Below are positions 23,249 through 34,879 of a stretch of 64,000 nucleotides of DNA, piece after piece; the stretch's first letter is position 1, and every line of letters starts with the position of its first letter. The notes beneath the pieces are model-generated. The model did not search any database, was not told where the DNA came from, and saw only the letters and a list, made by a program, of their open reading frames with translations. The stretch spans positions 24,856,729 to 24,920,728 of the forward strand of contig CM034309.1 in assembly GCA_019925795.1 (NCBI GenBank). Reading direction: 5' to 3'. Made by a program: the position numbers and the translations under genes. The stretch comes from Dendrobium chrysotoxum (Eukaryota; Streptophyta; Magnoliopsida; Asparagales; Orchidaceae).

Positions 23249-23870
23249 CACTACAGGAAAATCTCTCATTACCGGTGGATTTCCGACGGAAGAATTTTCG
23301 GTGGATTTCTGACGGATTTCTTAGAAATTTTTCCGACAATTTTTCAAACAGGTTTTTTGGCGGCTTTTCCAGCGGATATTTTTCTGACGAAATCTAAAAA
23401 TTTAATTTATTCGTCATTTAATTCATTAATAATTTTATAGTTTATTTTAATTAATTATTAATATATTTTAATTAATTATTAATTTAATAATATAGTTTAC
23501 TTAATTATTACTTAAATAACTTATTTTGATTATGAATTAAAATAATAAGCATAAATTAATTAGCTTTAATTATAAATTTCTTACAGTTTTAATATAAATA
23601 AAAAAAATTCATCCTTTAAAATACTTTTGCAGGAACGGCATAGTGGTTGGACTGGCGCCCGGGGGCAAGGGCCTGGGGAGGTGTCAGGGTTCGAATCTCA
23701 AGGACGTCAGGCGCTGGGTGAGGGTTGAAAAATTTCTGACGGATTTTTTTCGCCGAAAAAATTTTCCGACGCTCGATTTACCGTCGAAAAAGTTTTCGTC
23801 GGAAATCCGCCGGAAACTTCAAAATTTTCCGCTGGAAATTCCGCCGGAAATACGCGACTTTCCTGTAGTG
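23249..23870. mobile_element. Non-autonomous CACTA (En/Spm) element, 622 bp
   Basis: Terminal inverted repeats CACTACAGGAAA and TTTCCTGTAGTG are flanked by a 3-bp duplication TTC (23246-23248 and 23871-23873). Subterminal regions are packed with TTTCCGACGG / CCGTCGGAAA / TCCGCCGG words, as expected for transposase-binding arrays. No transposase is present, so it would depend on an autonomous relative. The middle contains an AT-rich core and a tRNA-like segment (23632-23705). Plus-strand frames at 23194 and 23643 are by-products. Confidence 0.9.
23632..23705 (+). other. tRNA-like (SINE head-like) segment with A- and B-box-like motifs
   Basis: 'ggcatagtggttgg' (23637-23650) resembles a pol III A box, and 'ggttcgaatc' (23688-23697) matches the B-box core. 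They are 38-51 bases apart, in a GC-rich stretch inside the AT-rich core of the CACTA element. It does not fold into a complete cloverleaf that I can draw, so it is not annotated as a tRNA gene. Confidence 0.45.
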
Positions 23871-24014
23871 TTCCTAGCCAGCAACTAAGTGAGGGAGTCG
23901 GTGGGGTGAGACTAGCGCCGTAGCGCTCACCAGATCAGCACCAAAGCGTTCTTCTTCAAAATTTTCATATTTTTCAAATAAATATACTTCACATATTTGA
24001 GTTATTACAATGAT

Positions 24015-24838
24015 AGCCATCGATGATGAACATAACGTGGCAATAGACAAAACTCTAGATTCTATCCTGCGTAATCCTTCTTCGGCCTCCGTTTGGCCTC
24101 TTTAAATGCGTAAAAAATGTTATTTAGAAAATTTTTAGAGGGGTAAATTAGATTATTTTGGCTAGAAATGCATATTTTATCAGATGATTCATTCTAATTT
24201 ACCTCGATCATACAATTTCTTGGTGGCACATTAAATTCTTCGACTAAATTCTTCCAGTCAAACACTAATTGTGATTATAAACATGAAAGATTCAAAGGAT
24301 CTCTAATCTCTCAAATGGTCTCATGATGTTTTCAACTATATTTAATTGCTTTATTTAGATTCCATCGAAGATAAATATAGGCATTCTTATTATTATTAGA
24401 TTCTTCTCATTAGGATGCTCATTTCAGCTATAATTTACTTGAAAACAAATTCCAAATGATGCATAAGTTGATTATGAATGTTTACAATTTAAATATTTAG
24501 AGCATTCTGAGATGTGAGAATTACCTCAAGATTTATTTAGAATCAGATTAATTTTCTAATGACATATTAAAAACAAACAAATTTTGGCATCAAATTAAAG
24601 GTATTTGGTTTTGGATTTTAAGTGCAATTAATGTATCTAGATTGCATTGAATCATGTAAAATTTTTAGGTCAGAATAGCCTAATTAAAATTAGACCACTG
24701 TGGCTTTTATTCCTTCAAAATTATAAAATATAAATTTTTATTAATCACATTTACTACCTTCAGCACATAAGAAATTTGATAACTATAAAATCATCTTCAT
24801 CAAATAAGGATGAGGACCCAAACTTTCTTATAAAATCA
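24015..24838. other. Intergenic DNA, nothing certain
   Basis: AT-rich. The stretch 24080-24275 starts 'gcctccgtttggcctcttt' and ends 'ccagtcaaacac', which hints at a degenerate MITE, but no convincing duplication was found. Confidence 0.4.
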
Positions 24839-26555
24839 TTATACGCTGACTAAAATCACATATAATATGTTTGGGTAATTTTGAATTAATTTTAATTGGC
24901 TCAATATCTGACCGTTAACCAACGTAGCTATTGAATTCACAGATTCCTTCACAAGAACAGACATGGAAAGCCGCGCTCCCGGTGGCCGGCGGCGGCGTGA
25001 TGAGCTCCGGTGGAATAATAGGAAGCCCAGCGGGCGAACCCTCGTAAATTGCTGGCAGATGCACCGCCGAAGCGCACCCGTTTTTTTACGCACACTCCCT
25101 CCCACGCGGCCCGTCCTCCGCTCGCGCCATTAGCATCTTCGTATTTATTACGTCATAAAAGCACACGGCCCCCGAATTTAATTACACAGCTATCCTTTTC
25201 CCAAATTGGCCCCTGCGCAGTCCGCCCAGCGAACCAACCCAAGGAGACGTCCAATCCCGATCAGACGGTTATATATCGTCGAAAATTGTCCGTACCTGTA
25301 TGTTGTCGATACAAAATTTGGTCGGGGTAAAACGTAACTTGGATCTTTTGCTGCTGCTGGGCAGCTATTTTTTCTTGCTAAAACTTCACCGATTTGCTGT
25401 CTTTTCAAGTAGAAGAGAAGAGTCGCCGGAGAATAGTGATACGGCAGCGGCGACCGGTTGCCGGGCCTGGTCAGAAAAACTGACTTTATTAAGTCTCGAG
25501 CAATTTTCAGGAGAAAAGGCGTCAGTTTTGACCTAGTTAGAGAAAACTGCTGCTTGAGTCATTGGAAGTCAGCTTTCTCCACCACTTTCTTTGACTTTTT
25601 TGCTCCTTCAATCTTCTTCAGCATTGCTTCAGCTTGCTGCACGACGCCTTTCGAGGAGGGCATTGCCCCACTCTTAGCTCTCCTGCGTCTTTTTCCTACT
25701 GTAATTGGAGAAATATAATAAATTGGTGATTTGTCACCTCTTAATTGGCCTCGGAACGATAATAATTCGCCTGTAATTGAGGGTTAGAACTGAGTAGGAA
25801 ATAAAACAAAGGAAAAAAAAGGTAGTGCGGTAATAGAGGCGTAGGTGGGGTTATAAAAAAATTGGGCTTTTTTAATCGTCTGCGAGGAAAAAAGTGAAGG
25901 GTCAACCGGCCCACCTTGCCCTTAGCTACTGGTTTACGCTGCTCCTCGCTCTGAGGGTATGGTTCACATATAATTTTGGAGGCCTCGGGCACTTCACATG
26001 TGCTTTTGTTTTTCTCTTTTCTTTTTCCTCTTAGAGGGTGGGGGAACTTAACTATTTGTGTTTCCATTTTCGTTTCTTCTTGATGACAGTTCGAGTAGAA
26101 TGGAAGCCGGAGGGGACGTGTAGAGGAGCTCTTTCAATTTGCAAGTGCCCTGTTTTCTGTTTATTGTAGGCGGGGAGTGGGTTGAAAAAAGGGGTTCTGT
26201 GAAGGCGAAGTAGGCGGAGAGGGAGAGGGAGAGGGGGAGAGACGGAGGCACTAGCGTTCTGCTTGGCTTCTTTCTCTTTCTTTCTGCCCTGTAAACAGCG
26301 TGTGAGAAGGAGCTGTGGGCATTGGTTCATAACCTATTTTAAATGCTTTTGCCTCATCTCGCTTCTCCATTTTCTCCTTAGTTTCAAATCACTCCTTTTC
26401 CTTTAATACATCTTTTATATCTATATCATCGTTCTCTTTTCTGCGAATTTGTTAAATTAAGTGGAGGTTAGTAAGTGAACTAAGGAGCTTCTTAGATCTG
26501 AGTAGCGTGAGCAGAGAAAAAAAGATTAGGTTTTGCAAAGAATAGAAGGCTAAAA
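24839..26555 (+). promoter_or_regulatory. Upstream region and 5' leader of the HD-Zip IV gene
   Basis: Composition changes at about 24.95 kb from AT-rich repeats to mixed or GC-rich DNA that continues to the start codon at 26556. A palindrome-like 'ttacgtca' (about 25148) is an ACGT-core bZIP-type site. 'taaatgct' (26339-26346) is one base off the L1 box (TAAATGYA) that controls epidermal expression of HD-Zip IV genes. GA-rich tracts (26219-26245) and CT-rich tracts (26395-26440) suit a plant 5' leader. The transcription start and any leader intron cannot be placed. Open frames at 24839-26673 on either strand lack recognisable domains and are treated as spurious. Confidence 0.5.
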
Positions 26556-29500
26556 ATGAGTTTTGGTGGCTTGTTTGACGGCGACTCAGGTGGTGGCAGG
26601 CTGGTTTCGGATTTGCCGTATGGAAGCTCCGCCATGGCGGCCAGCACACTTTCTCAGCCCCGCCTCGTCTCAAATTCTGGTGTTCCTAAGCCTATGTTTG
26701 GCTCAACCGGCCTCTCCCTCGGTCTTGTGAGCAATCACTTACGCCGTTACAACTTTTTAATTTCCTTCTGTTCAGAAAATTTCTTTCTTTAAAGTTCCTT
26801 TTGCTAATTTCGTGTTTGGGTTTCCTTCAAAGCAATCTAATCTGGAGGGTCAGGGAGACTTTAGCCGGCTCGCCTCCATCAGCGGGGGAGGAGGAGGAAG
26901 TGTTGGTGAGCTTGACGTTCTCTGCCGGAACAAAGAAGATGAAAACGAGAGTAGGTCAGGAAGCGACAACTTGGAAGGAGGATCCGGCGACGATTTGGAT
27001 GAGAACCCTCGCAAGAAGAAGCGTTACCATCGTCACACTCCGAATCAAATTCAAGAGCTGGAATCGTAAGAGATTTATCCTATTGGCTTGTGATTTATTT
27101 TTAATTCTTCGCCTAAACCGATGAAGGCGTTTATCTCTCGCAGTCTCTTCAAGGAGTGCCCTCACCCAGATGAGAAGCAAAGATTGGAACTGAGCAAGCG
27201 GCTCGGTCTGGAGACTCGCCAGGTCAAATTCTGGTTTCAAAATCGCCGAACTCAAATGAAGGTATCCGCCCGAAAAAAAAAAAAAAAAATCTCTTTTTTT
27301 TATGTTATCGTGTTTCTGAATTTTTCTACAAAATCTGGGAAAAACTGAAGACTCAAATGGAGCGCCATGAGAACACCATCTTAAGGCAGGAAAACGATAA
27401 GCTGAGAGCTGAAAGCATAACAATCAGGGATGCTATGAGGAATCCTATCTGCGGGACCTGTGGCGGACCGGCAGTCCTAGGTGAAGTGACACTTGAGGAA
27501 CAGCACCTGAGAATTGAGAATGCAAGGCTAAAAGATGAGCTCGATCGAGTCTGCACTCTCGCCGGTAAATTTATTGGGCGGCCTATCTCTTCTCTAGTGA
27601 GTTCGATCTCAACTCCAGTGCCAAACTCATCTCTTGAGCTTGCCGTTGGAGGCAATGGCTTCGGTGCTTTCGGATCGGTTCCTCCCACCTTTTCATCTGT
27701 GTCGGATTTCGTTGCTGGAGCATCGAGCCCATTAGGGACCGTCATTACTCCTCCCACGAGGACCTCGATACCTTCTGTTGACAGGTCGCTGGAGAGATCT
27801 ATGTTCTTAGAGTTGGCTTTGTCTGCCATGGATGAGCTTCTGAAGATGGCTGAGATGGGGGAGCCGCTATGGATTCCTGCTCAAGAAAATGGTAAAGAGA
27901 CTTTTAACTATGAACATTATGAGCAGTTGTTCCCTCGCTGTATTGGTTTGAAGGAGGTTGGTTTGGTTTCGGAGGCCACGAGGGAGACGGCCATGGTAAT
28001 CATCAACAGCCTTGTGCTTGTTGAAACTCTCATGGATGCGGTATGTGATTAGGTTTTTGGTTCCATTCATTAAGTTCGCTGTTTTTTTTTAAGAAGTTGA
28101 GCATGAAAACACTAATCACACTGGTTTTCTAATCCATAAATCATGCACTCCCAATCCTTGAACTCAAATACTTCTGATGGTGAGATGACCGTTAACCAAT
28201 CGATCTACATTAACTAAATACTGAATAGTAGAAGTTCTCTGCTGGATTAATAAATACTCGATCATGAGATCATAACTTAAAATTGCATATGTTTTTGTCA
28301 AAATGCAAAATGTTTTTATCGAATTATGTTTATTAATATTTTGTAATATAATAACTATATTTAAATGATAAAAATATATTCATGTAAATCAGGAAAAACT
28401 CTTAACGTTTAGAAGTACTGTAATATATATATGAACATGTTTATTATGAGCTAAATTTAACTAGAAATTACGTAATTATTTTCTAAATATAATTGTTTTT
28501 CTCCCGTAAATTTAAACTTTGTTTTTTATTAAGATAATATTTTTATGGTTCATATTTTCCCATTTAATATAAACAATGAAGTACAATTATTTAAAGTATT
28601 ACTGTTTTCCTGACTTTCAAATTCACCGTTAGGTCCGTTGGGCGGAAATGTTCCCTGGCATAATTGCAAGAACAATCACAACTGACATAATCTCTACTGG
28701 AGTAGGCGGTTCGAGAAACGGAGCACTTCAACTAGTAAGCATTTCCTGTAATCTACTTCATGATTAACCTGCATGCATACTTAATAAACAAACATAGATA
28801 TTTACTACTGGACTAATTGTTTTATAATTCATAGATGCATGCTGAGCAACAGGTTCTCTCTCCTCTTGTTCCAATCCGGGAAGTAAACTTCCTCAGATTC
28901 TGCAAACAGCTCGCTGATGGTGCTTGGGCGGTCGTCGATGTCTCCATTGATGACATCCGAGATGGTCACACTTCGGCCAATGGCATTAGCGCTAAATGCC
29001 GTAGGCTGCCTTCTGGTTGTGTTGTGCAAGACATGCCCAATGGTTACTTAAAGGTACAGTTTTTTTTTTTTTTTTAATTATTGACTTGGTAATATTATAT
29101 GGATTCATGAGACTATAAGTCAAGGCTGACTGCAATATCTTAGTCTTTTACCAAAGCGTTTTGTTGTGCATTATTAATTGTTAAACTTGTTTATAAGATG
29201 CTTCTCCTCCTCCATTGAAACATTCACCATCCGCTTGCCCTTTGTTGTCTGCATTCTTTAAGAACCTTAACTAAAGCCTGAAGCCGAGGCCTCGCCTTTG
29301 CCTTCGCGTTCGCTTGTCTCTTTCTACTTTTATTTACTTAATTAATCTTTCTCCCACTTTCCTCGTTCTCGAACTCCTGCGTAGATGCATTTGAATAATT
29401 TGCTTCTTCTAAATGAAGAAGCTTTCTTGTTTCTATTCCATTCTTCCATGGTACTTGATCATTAGATTCCTCGCTAAAATATTAATTACTTATTATTTGC

Positions 29501-30762
29501 CTATTCAACTTTTCAAAAGGGCTGTTACTTTTCCGGTCTCGCATCTCGAAGAAGCCCAATAGTCAAAGCTTGGCCGGATCTTGATTTCTTCAACCGTGAA
29601 CCATGTGCCAGGATTTGTCCTCTTGTGTCGGTAGTCTGTGCCACCGGAGACATGTAATGCTTACCGTGTTCCCTAATGGTGATCTGGTTCTCGTTGTTTA
29701 TTCAGGTTACGTGGGTGGAGCACGCTGAGTACGACGAAACGGCGGCGCATCAGCTTTACCGGCCGCTGCTCCGCTCCGGCATGGCGCTTGGCGCGCAGCG
29801 ATGGGTTGCCACACTGCAGCGCCAGTGCGAATGCCTTGCCATCCTTATGTCCTCCTCCGTCCCCAACCGCGACCACGCTGGTATGAACATGGTTAACAAT
29901 TACTCTATTCTGGTTAGTTGATTGGTGTTTGAACATATGAAATGGCCGTGGAAGCAGGGATAATGCCGGCGGGGAGACGTAGTATGCTAAAATTAGCGCA
30001 AAGAATGACGGACAACTTCTGCGCGGGGGTTTGTGCTTCGTCAGCGCGTAAGTGGAGTCACCTGGCGAACATGGGGAGTATTGGTGAGGACGTCAGGATG
30101 ATGACCCGGCAGAGCATGGAGGATCCTGGCGAACCACCCGGCGTCGTTCTCTCCGCCGCCACTTCCGTCTGGCTCCCTGTCTCCCCGCACCGCCTCTTCG
30201 ACTTTCTCCGCAATGAGACCCTCCGTAGCCAGTGGGACATTCTCTCCAATGGTGGACCAATGCAAGAGATGGCTCATATTGCAAAAGGCCAGGATGAAGG
30301 CAACGCCGTCTCCTTACTCCGCGCCAGTGTAAGCATATATACATGTATGCACATCTTAATTCATATAAACTTTGAACTTTACGTGTTCTTCGACGAATTG
30401 AGCAGGCGGTGAGCGCGAACCAGAGTAGTATGTTGATACTGCAGGAGACGTGCACGGACGCGTCGGGGTCGATGGTTGTGTACGCGCCGGTGGATGTGCC
30501 GGCGATGCATTTGGTGATGAACGGCGGGGATTCGGCGTACGTAGCGCTGCTGCCGTCTGGGTTTGCGGTGATGCCGGATGGGCCAGTGGCGGCGGGTGGG
30601 GAAGGGAAGATTGGTGGTGGGTCATTGCTCACGGTCGCTTTTCAGATATTGGTGAATAGTCTGCCGATGGCGAAGCTGACGGTGGAGTCGGTGGAGACGG
30701 TCAACAATTTGATATCTTGTACCGTGCAGAAGATTAAGGCTGCTCTGCAGTGCGAGAACTGA
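26556..30762 (+). CDS. ANL2: HD-Zip class IV homeodomain transcription factor, ANTHOCYANINLESS2/ROC type
   Basis: Nine coding exons: 26556-26726, 26833-27065, 27144-27261, 27351-28040, 28633-28734, 28835-29053, 29706-29880, 29958-30328, 30406-30762. All introns are GT-AG, phases join cleanly, and they give 811 codons, the usual family length. N-terminus MSFGGLFD; acidic linker; homeodomain about residues 116-175 (KKKRYHRHTP to WFQNRRTQMK); zipper-loop-zipper about 175-247 with CGTCGGP (redox-type CxxC, C208/C211); START domain about 325-560; C-terminal HD-SAD region ending VQKIKAALQCEN. The family binds L1-box DNA as dimers in the nucleus and controls epidermal identity, anthocyanin and root/trichome traits. 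The ANL2/HDG1 clade is indicated by the N-terminus, the SGCVVQD and LQCE-type motifs and the C-terminus; the exact paralogue (ANL2, HDG1 or a monocot ROC5-like) is uncertain. Exons 7-9 are markedly GC-rich. Introns 4 and 6 (592 and 652 bp) are the longest. No disabling change was seen, so it is probably functional. Confidence 0.93.
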
Positions 30763-31967
30763 AGGGAAGGAAAGGAAAGGGAAGGATGTGAGGTGAGGGC
30801 GGGTTGAGTCAAGAACGAACCGCGCGTTGGGGGGAGAAACCTTTGCTATGTGGTGATGATGCTGCCGCCGGCCGAGAACGGGTGGCGGTTCATGAAATCC
30901 TCAGCACCGAGCAATGGTGGTGGTTCGGGTATTGACTTAACCTAATCTTTCTTTTCTGTTTTAAGGACTGTTAAGGCAGAAGAGAACTCATTTGTCCTAT
31001 ACTCTTTAAAACTGTTTATCTTGTTGTGCGCATGGTGTATGGTTATTATTGTTACATTTTCTTAATTTTATTTTTCTTTTGGAGGAATTTATTATATACA
31101 TAGCACACCTCACATATTTGACATCTAAATGTTATATTATATATATCTTAAAATATCAAAACAAAATAAAAAATAATCTCCCATTATCATTTTATAACTA
31201 TGGTTCTTAATCTCATTATTGTACTTCATTATAAGTCATATTATCATCTTTTTGAATCTAACGTGTGGTCATCAGACCTCATTGCGAGGCGAATGTACCG
31301 GTGCTATGTATCACTAAGTATCGGGATGATGTGGAGTATCCTAATTCAATTCTGAACAGCCCGATAAGCGCACGTAATAATTTCTCTCTCGGGGCTTACA
31401 ATTAAGAGCTTGGCAGGGAGAAGATTAAGGCACAATATTGAGGCATTTGCCATTTCTTTTTTATATCTGTGAGATATATTTTAGGGTTAATGAAGTGTTA
31501 TATGGTGTTAAGTAACAATTAAAATTTAAAAATAAATATTTAAATTTAAATATGTATGCAAAGTTACTTCTCTTCAATTGATAATATGATGATAGATTTT
31601 GTAGAGATTTTTGAACTGATATTTGGTGTGACCGTAGAGAGTTGGCTCGAACGGTTTTGATGTGTGGCTTTGCAGGAGCGATGAATCTCGTACGAGATGG
31701 GATGGCTTAGGACTTAGGAGTATTGCCTAGGGGTGGGCTTTCAGGCCACGAAAGGAGAGCCACGACTTATGAGAGCAGCGGATTGATGTAAATCTCTGAT
31801 GAGCATTAAATGCTGTGCTGCGGAGACAGCGTGGCTCATTCATTGCTTGTTGTTGTTTTCCAGTGAATTTCTGATTGCATCACAGCCCTTCGCTTTTCCT
31901 TAAAACAATTCAGGTATAAATCAGTTAAATTCTTTTCTTACAACTTTCTTTAAAAAGAAGACTTTGT
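30763..31967. other. 3' flank of the HD-Zip gene
   Basis: The first 200 bases (purine-rich 'gggaaggaaaggaaaggg', then GC-rich) are the probable 3' UTR. Beyond about 31.0 kb the DNA is AT-rich with no sustained frame. No exact AATAAA was noted close to the stop, so the poly(A) site is not assigned. Confidence 0.5.
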
Positions 31968-32502
31968 GAGCTGTTTGGCTGCGTGAAAAAGGAATAGTAT
32001 AAAAAGTAATACAGTGAAAATGAAATATTTCATATTCGGATAATTGTAAAACAAATATATGAGATTATATTTTTATTTAATTTGATATGAAATAAATATA
32101 ATATAGGGTGAAAAAATGGTAGATAGTTCATATTGGCGGTGAGCAGTAAAGATGGGATTTATTATTCTGTTCGGAATCCCGGTGCGTCCGGACATGACCA
32201 AAAAAAGATACTGCGGTCGGGTACCTAGCGGTACCGACCTCTCTGTACCAGACAGAATAAAAGCTCTAAAGATGGTGGCAGGCAGTAGTCTGCAATTGCT
32301 ACAATGGTGGGCAGTGGTCAGTGACTGGCACGTGGTGGCGGCGGATGACGATAATTATAATGAATATTTGGTGTATTGAAACTCATCCAATCGGAGGATT
32401 TTTAATATATCAAAAAATAAATTAGATGTATTTCAAATGCACTAAAATTTTATTTTATTTTTATTTTGTTTCATTTTTAAAATTCATACAACTAAACAGC
32501 CC
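31968..32502. mobile_element. Probable hAT-like MITE
   Basis: The left end 'gagctgtttggctgcgtg' is inverted relative to the right end 'catacaactaaacagccc', with a few mismatches over 18 bases. The interior is a GC-richer 535-bp insert with a 75-codon open frame (32152-32379) that shows no known domain. Flanks resemble an 8-bp duplication only loosely (ctttgtga / cttagtgg), so assignment rests on the inverted ends. Confidence 0.5.
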
Positions 32503-33105
32503 TTAGTGGAAATTTGGTTAAAAAAGATTTATTTTTTATAATAATATTTTTAATAGCTATTCAATTTATCCATTTTTTATTACCTAATGATATGGGCCAA
32601 AAGGATGAGCTCATGGTTAATTGCAACTGTTCTAGCAAAAAAAAGTGGCCATTCATGTTCAAATGATTACAAGCACATTTAAATTAATTATGTGTTTCCA
32701 GATTTAATATTGATCAATCAGTTAATTATTCACATTGATACACCAATTAACCTTAATAAAGCACATTCTATCAACAACAATTGTTAGATTTCTTGCATAA
32801 ATTTAGTAGTCTCGCATCCTCTCTTTAGCTTCTCTCTTCCAAACACTCTCATTTCATCTTTAACTACGCCAAATAGTTTAGGAGAAAAAACCTAATCAAC
32901 TTTGGGTCCATAAGAGAATGTTTATTATTCTTTCTAGGTAGCGTAAATGAGGAACCTCACAACTCTTAGAATTGATCTCCTCAGAATAGAATAGAGGGAT
33001 ATAAAAGAAAGAAATTAGAGTATGGAGAGAATATAATTATAAAGATTTATATCTTAGGGGAAATAATTAAGAAAATGAACGTTGATATCACTATACATCG
33101 AGAAG
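32503..33105. other. Intergenic DNA, nothing recognised
   Basis: AT-rich, with no sustained frame or repeat structure. Confidence 0.5.
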
Positions 33106-33110
33106 TATTT

Positions 33111-33585
33111 TGTTGGGAAATTTTTATATGTGAGTCCATATATTTATACATATAAATAAAGTTGTATATATTAGAAGCTATTTAATATTGAGCCAAATAA
33201 ATTTGTGATCTATTTAAGAATTAAATTATTTTTGATTTATGTGGCATCTCATTTAAATTTATATGGAATTGATAATTTGTGTAGAGGCCAAGTATTTATT
33301 TTTATTTTAATGATGGGCTGAAATAAAAATAAATACACTTAAGGTATAAAAAGGTCATGGTCCCCAGTTTAAGCGGTGAAGTTCTCATTTCCCTCATTTC
33401 CCATCTTGAGTGAAAATAAGGGGTCTCTCGCTCTCTTGGAGAACTCCGCTTTAAATGTGGAAGATCGAAGACCTCGATTCTGCAATTCAATGGATTCAGG
33501 TACGCTTCCGATAATTCTTCTCGATGATTTGGCATGTCTTTTGGAGATAATCGAATTTATTTTTCATCACCTTTAAATCCTAACA
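33111..33585 (+). repeat. 5' LTR of the copia element
   Basis: 475 bp, same length as the 3' LTR. It holds a TATA-like 'ggtataaaaaggtc' (about 33344) and a leader with 'ggggtctctcgctctcttgg'. Open frames in it also occur in the 3' LTR and are not genes. Confidence 0.92.
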
Positions 33586-33587
33586 AG

Positions 33588-33603
33588 TGGTATCAGAGCC
33601 TGG
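33588..33603 (+). other. Primer-binding site (initiator Met tRNA type)
   Basis: 'tggtatcagagcctgg' begins two bases after the LTR. This is the standard primer site of plant copia elements. Confidence 0.93.
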
Positions 33604-34015
33604 TTTTCATGTTGAATCAACGAGAAATGATTTTCTCTAAGCATATTATTGATTTGTTTGAGTTTTTCGATCAAAGAAAATATTCATTTGATAATATTTT
33701 TTTTCATTTAGAAAAATTTTGATTTCTTGATGAAAAATATTTGTAAGCAATTTTTTAAAATCTACTTTCTTTATCTTGAAAAATTGAGAGATGATAATTA
33801 AATTGTGAAGTTCAATATTACCGTAATAGTATTGATTCTTCACTACTTTTGTCATCAATTGAGTTATCATTTTTATGATTTTAATTTTTTTTCTTATGAG
33901 AATATGAAAAGTTGCCATTGTTGATGAATTTCTAATATAAAGAATGGTTATTTTGTTATTATTTTTTTTAATTTGTCAGTTACATATTTTATATATATGT
34001 ATATATATATGTTAT

Positions 34016-34417
34016 TAATGACATGAAGAGTCATGTATTTATAATGTCATTAAATTAATTGATGACTTATAACTTCTGAATTAAATATATTTATTTTTTT
34101 TAATGACACGAGGAGTTATGTATTTATAATGTCATTAAATTAATTAATAAATTATAACTCTTGAATTAAATATATTTATATTCTTAATAACATGAGGGGT
34201 CATATATTTATAATGTCATTAAATTAATTAATGACTTATAACTCTTGAATTAAATATATTTATATTCTTAATGATATAAGGAGTCATTTATTTATAATGT
34301 CATTAAATTAATTAATGACTTATAACTTCTGAATTAAATATATTTATATTCTTAATGACATGAGGAGTTATGTATTTATAATATCATTAAATTAATTAAT
34401 GACTTATAAATAAATTA
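34016..34417. repeat. 84-85-bp tandem array in the copia leader
   Basis: Unit starts 'taatgacat(g)a' recur at 34016, 34101, 34185, 34269 and 34353, giving four full units plus a partial fifth. Each unit has a 'gtcattaaattaatta(a)tgac' near-palindrome. It lies between the primer site and gag, in the untranslated leader. Confidence 0.88.
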
Positions 34418-34879
34418 ATTATTTATTGATAAAAAATATTTATAAATTAAATATTTTTCATTTGAAATGATTATTCATTATTTTAAAATTAAATTAAATT
34501 AAAATAATATGTCACTAAAGTGACCTCTATTAGATCAATTTATTTAGTTTAAACTTAATTGAATAATACTAAAGATTTATTTCTAGTCTATGCGAAAAAT
34601 AATCAGCCCAAAGGAAGATTATTTTTTTTTGTCAGACTTTAAAGATATAGTAATAAATATGTGATAATTTTTGAATTATTCATGCATATAGTAAGTCGGT
34701 CCAAAGAAAGGCTTATTATTGGCAGAATTTATTATCAATTTTTATTAACTATAATTTTAAGAGTGCCGTTTACAAATTATAATTTTTATCCAAAGACTAA
34801 ATTATGATGTTGTGTTAGGTAACTTATAAAAGGCCCATCTTATATTGTTACTAATTATGAGTTATTTTTTTGTTCTTTT

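Larger units (their letters stand above)
22330..24009. mobile_element. Solo LTR interrupted by a CACTA element
   Basis: It runs TGTATTTTC...GTTATTACA, with a perfect ATGAT duplication at 22325-22329 and 24010-24014. Without the CACTA insertion and its duplication the LTR is about 1,055 bp. No coding. The interior holds repeated 'ccttataactccc' words (22784-22870). The TTACA end and the 'gttacttacaacga' motif (about 23143) recall the solo LTR at 7810-9919. Confidence 0.75.

Noticed and set aside
23632..23705. Functional tRNA gene
   Set aside because: A- and B-box-like motifs exist but no full cloverleaf or acceptor stem could be drawn, and it is inside a CACTA element.
24839..25105. Minus-strand 88-codon open frame in GC-rich DNA upstream of the HD-Zip gene
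   Set aside because: Arg/Ser/Pro-rich start then AT-driven tail, no domain, no supporting splice structure; may be leader or promoter DNA.
26956..27829. Minus-strand open frames of 155 and 158 codons over the HD-Zip gene
   Set aside because: They are antisense shadows of exons 2-4, whose plus-strand reading gives a complete known domain architecture.
30093..30659. Long minus-strand and alternative plus-strand frames over HD-Zip exons 8-9
   Set aside because: High GC removes stop codons in all frames; only the plus-strand START/C-terminal reading has homology.
32152..32379. 75-codon open frame between the HD-Zip gene and the copia element
   Set aside because: Lies inside an inverted-repeat-bounded MITE and has no recognisable domain.
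34016..34417. CRISPR-like array
   Set aside because: Units are contiguous 84-bp tandem repeats without unique spacers, inside a plant retrotransposon leader.
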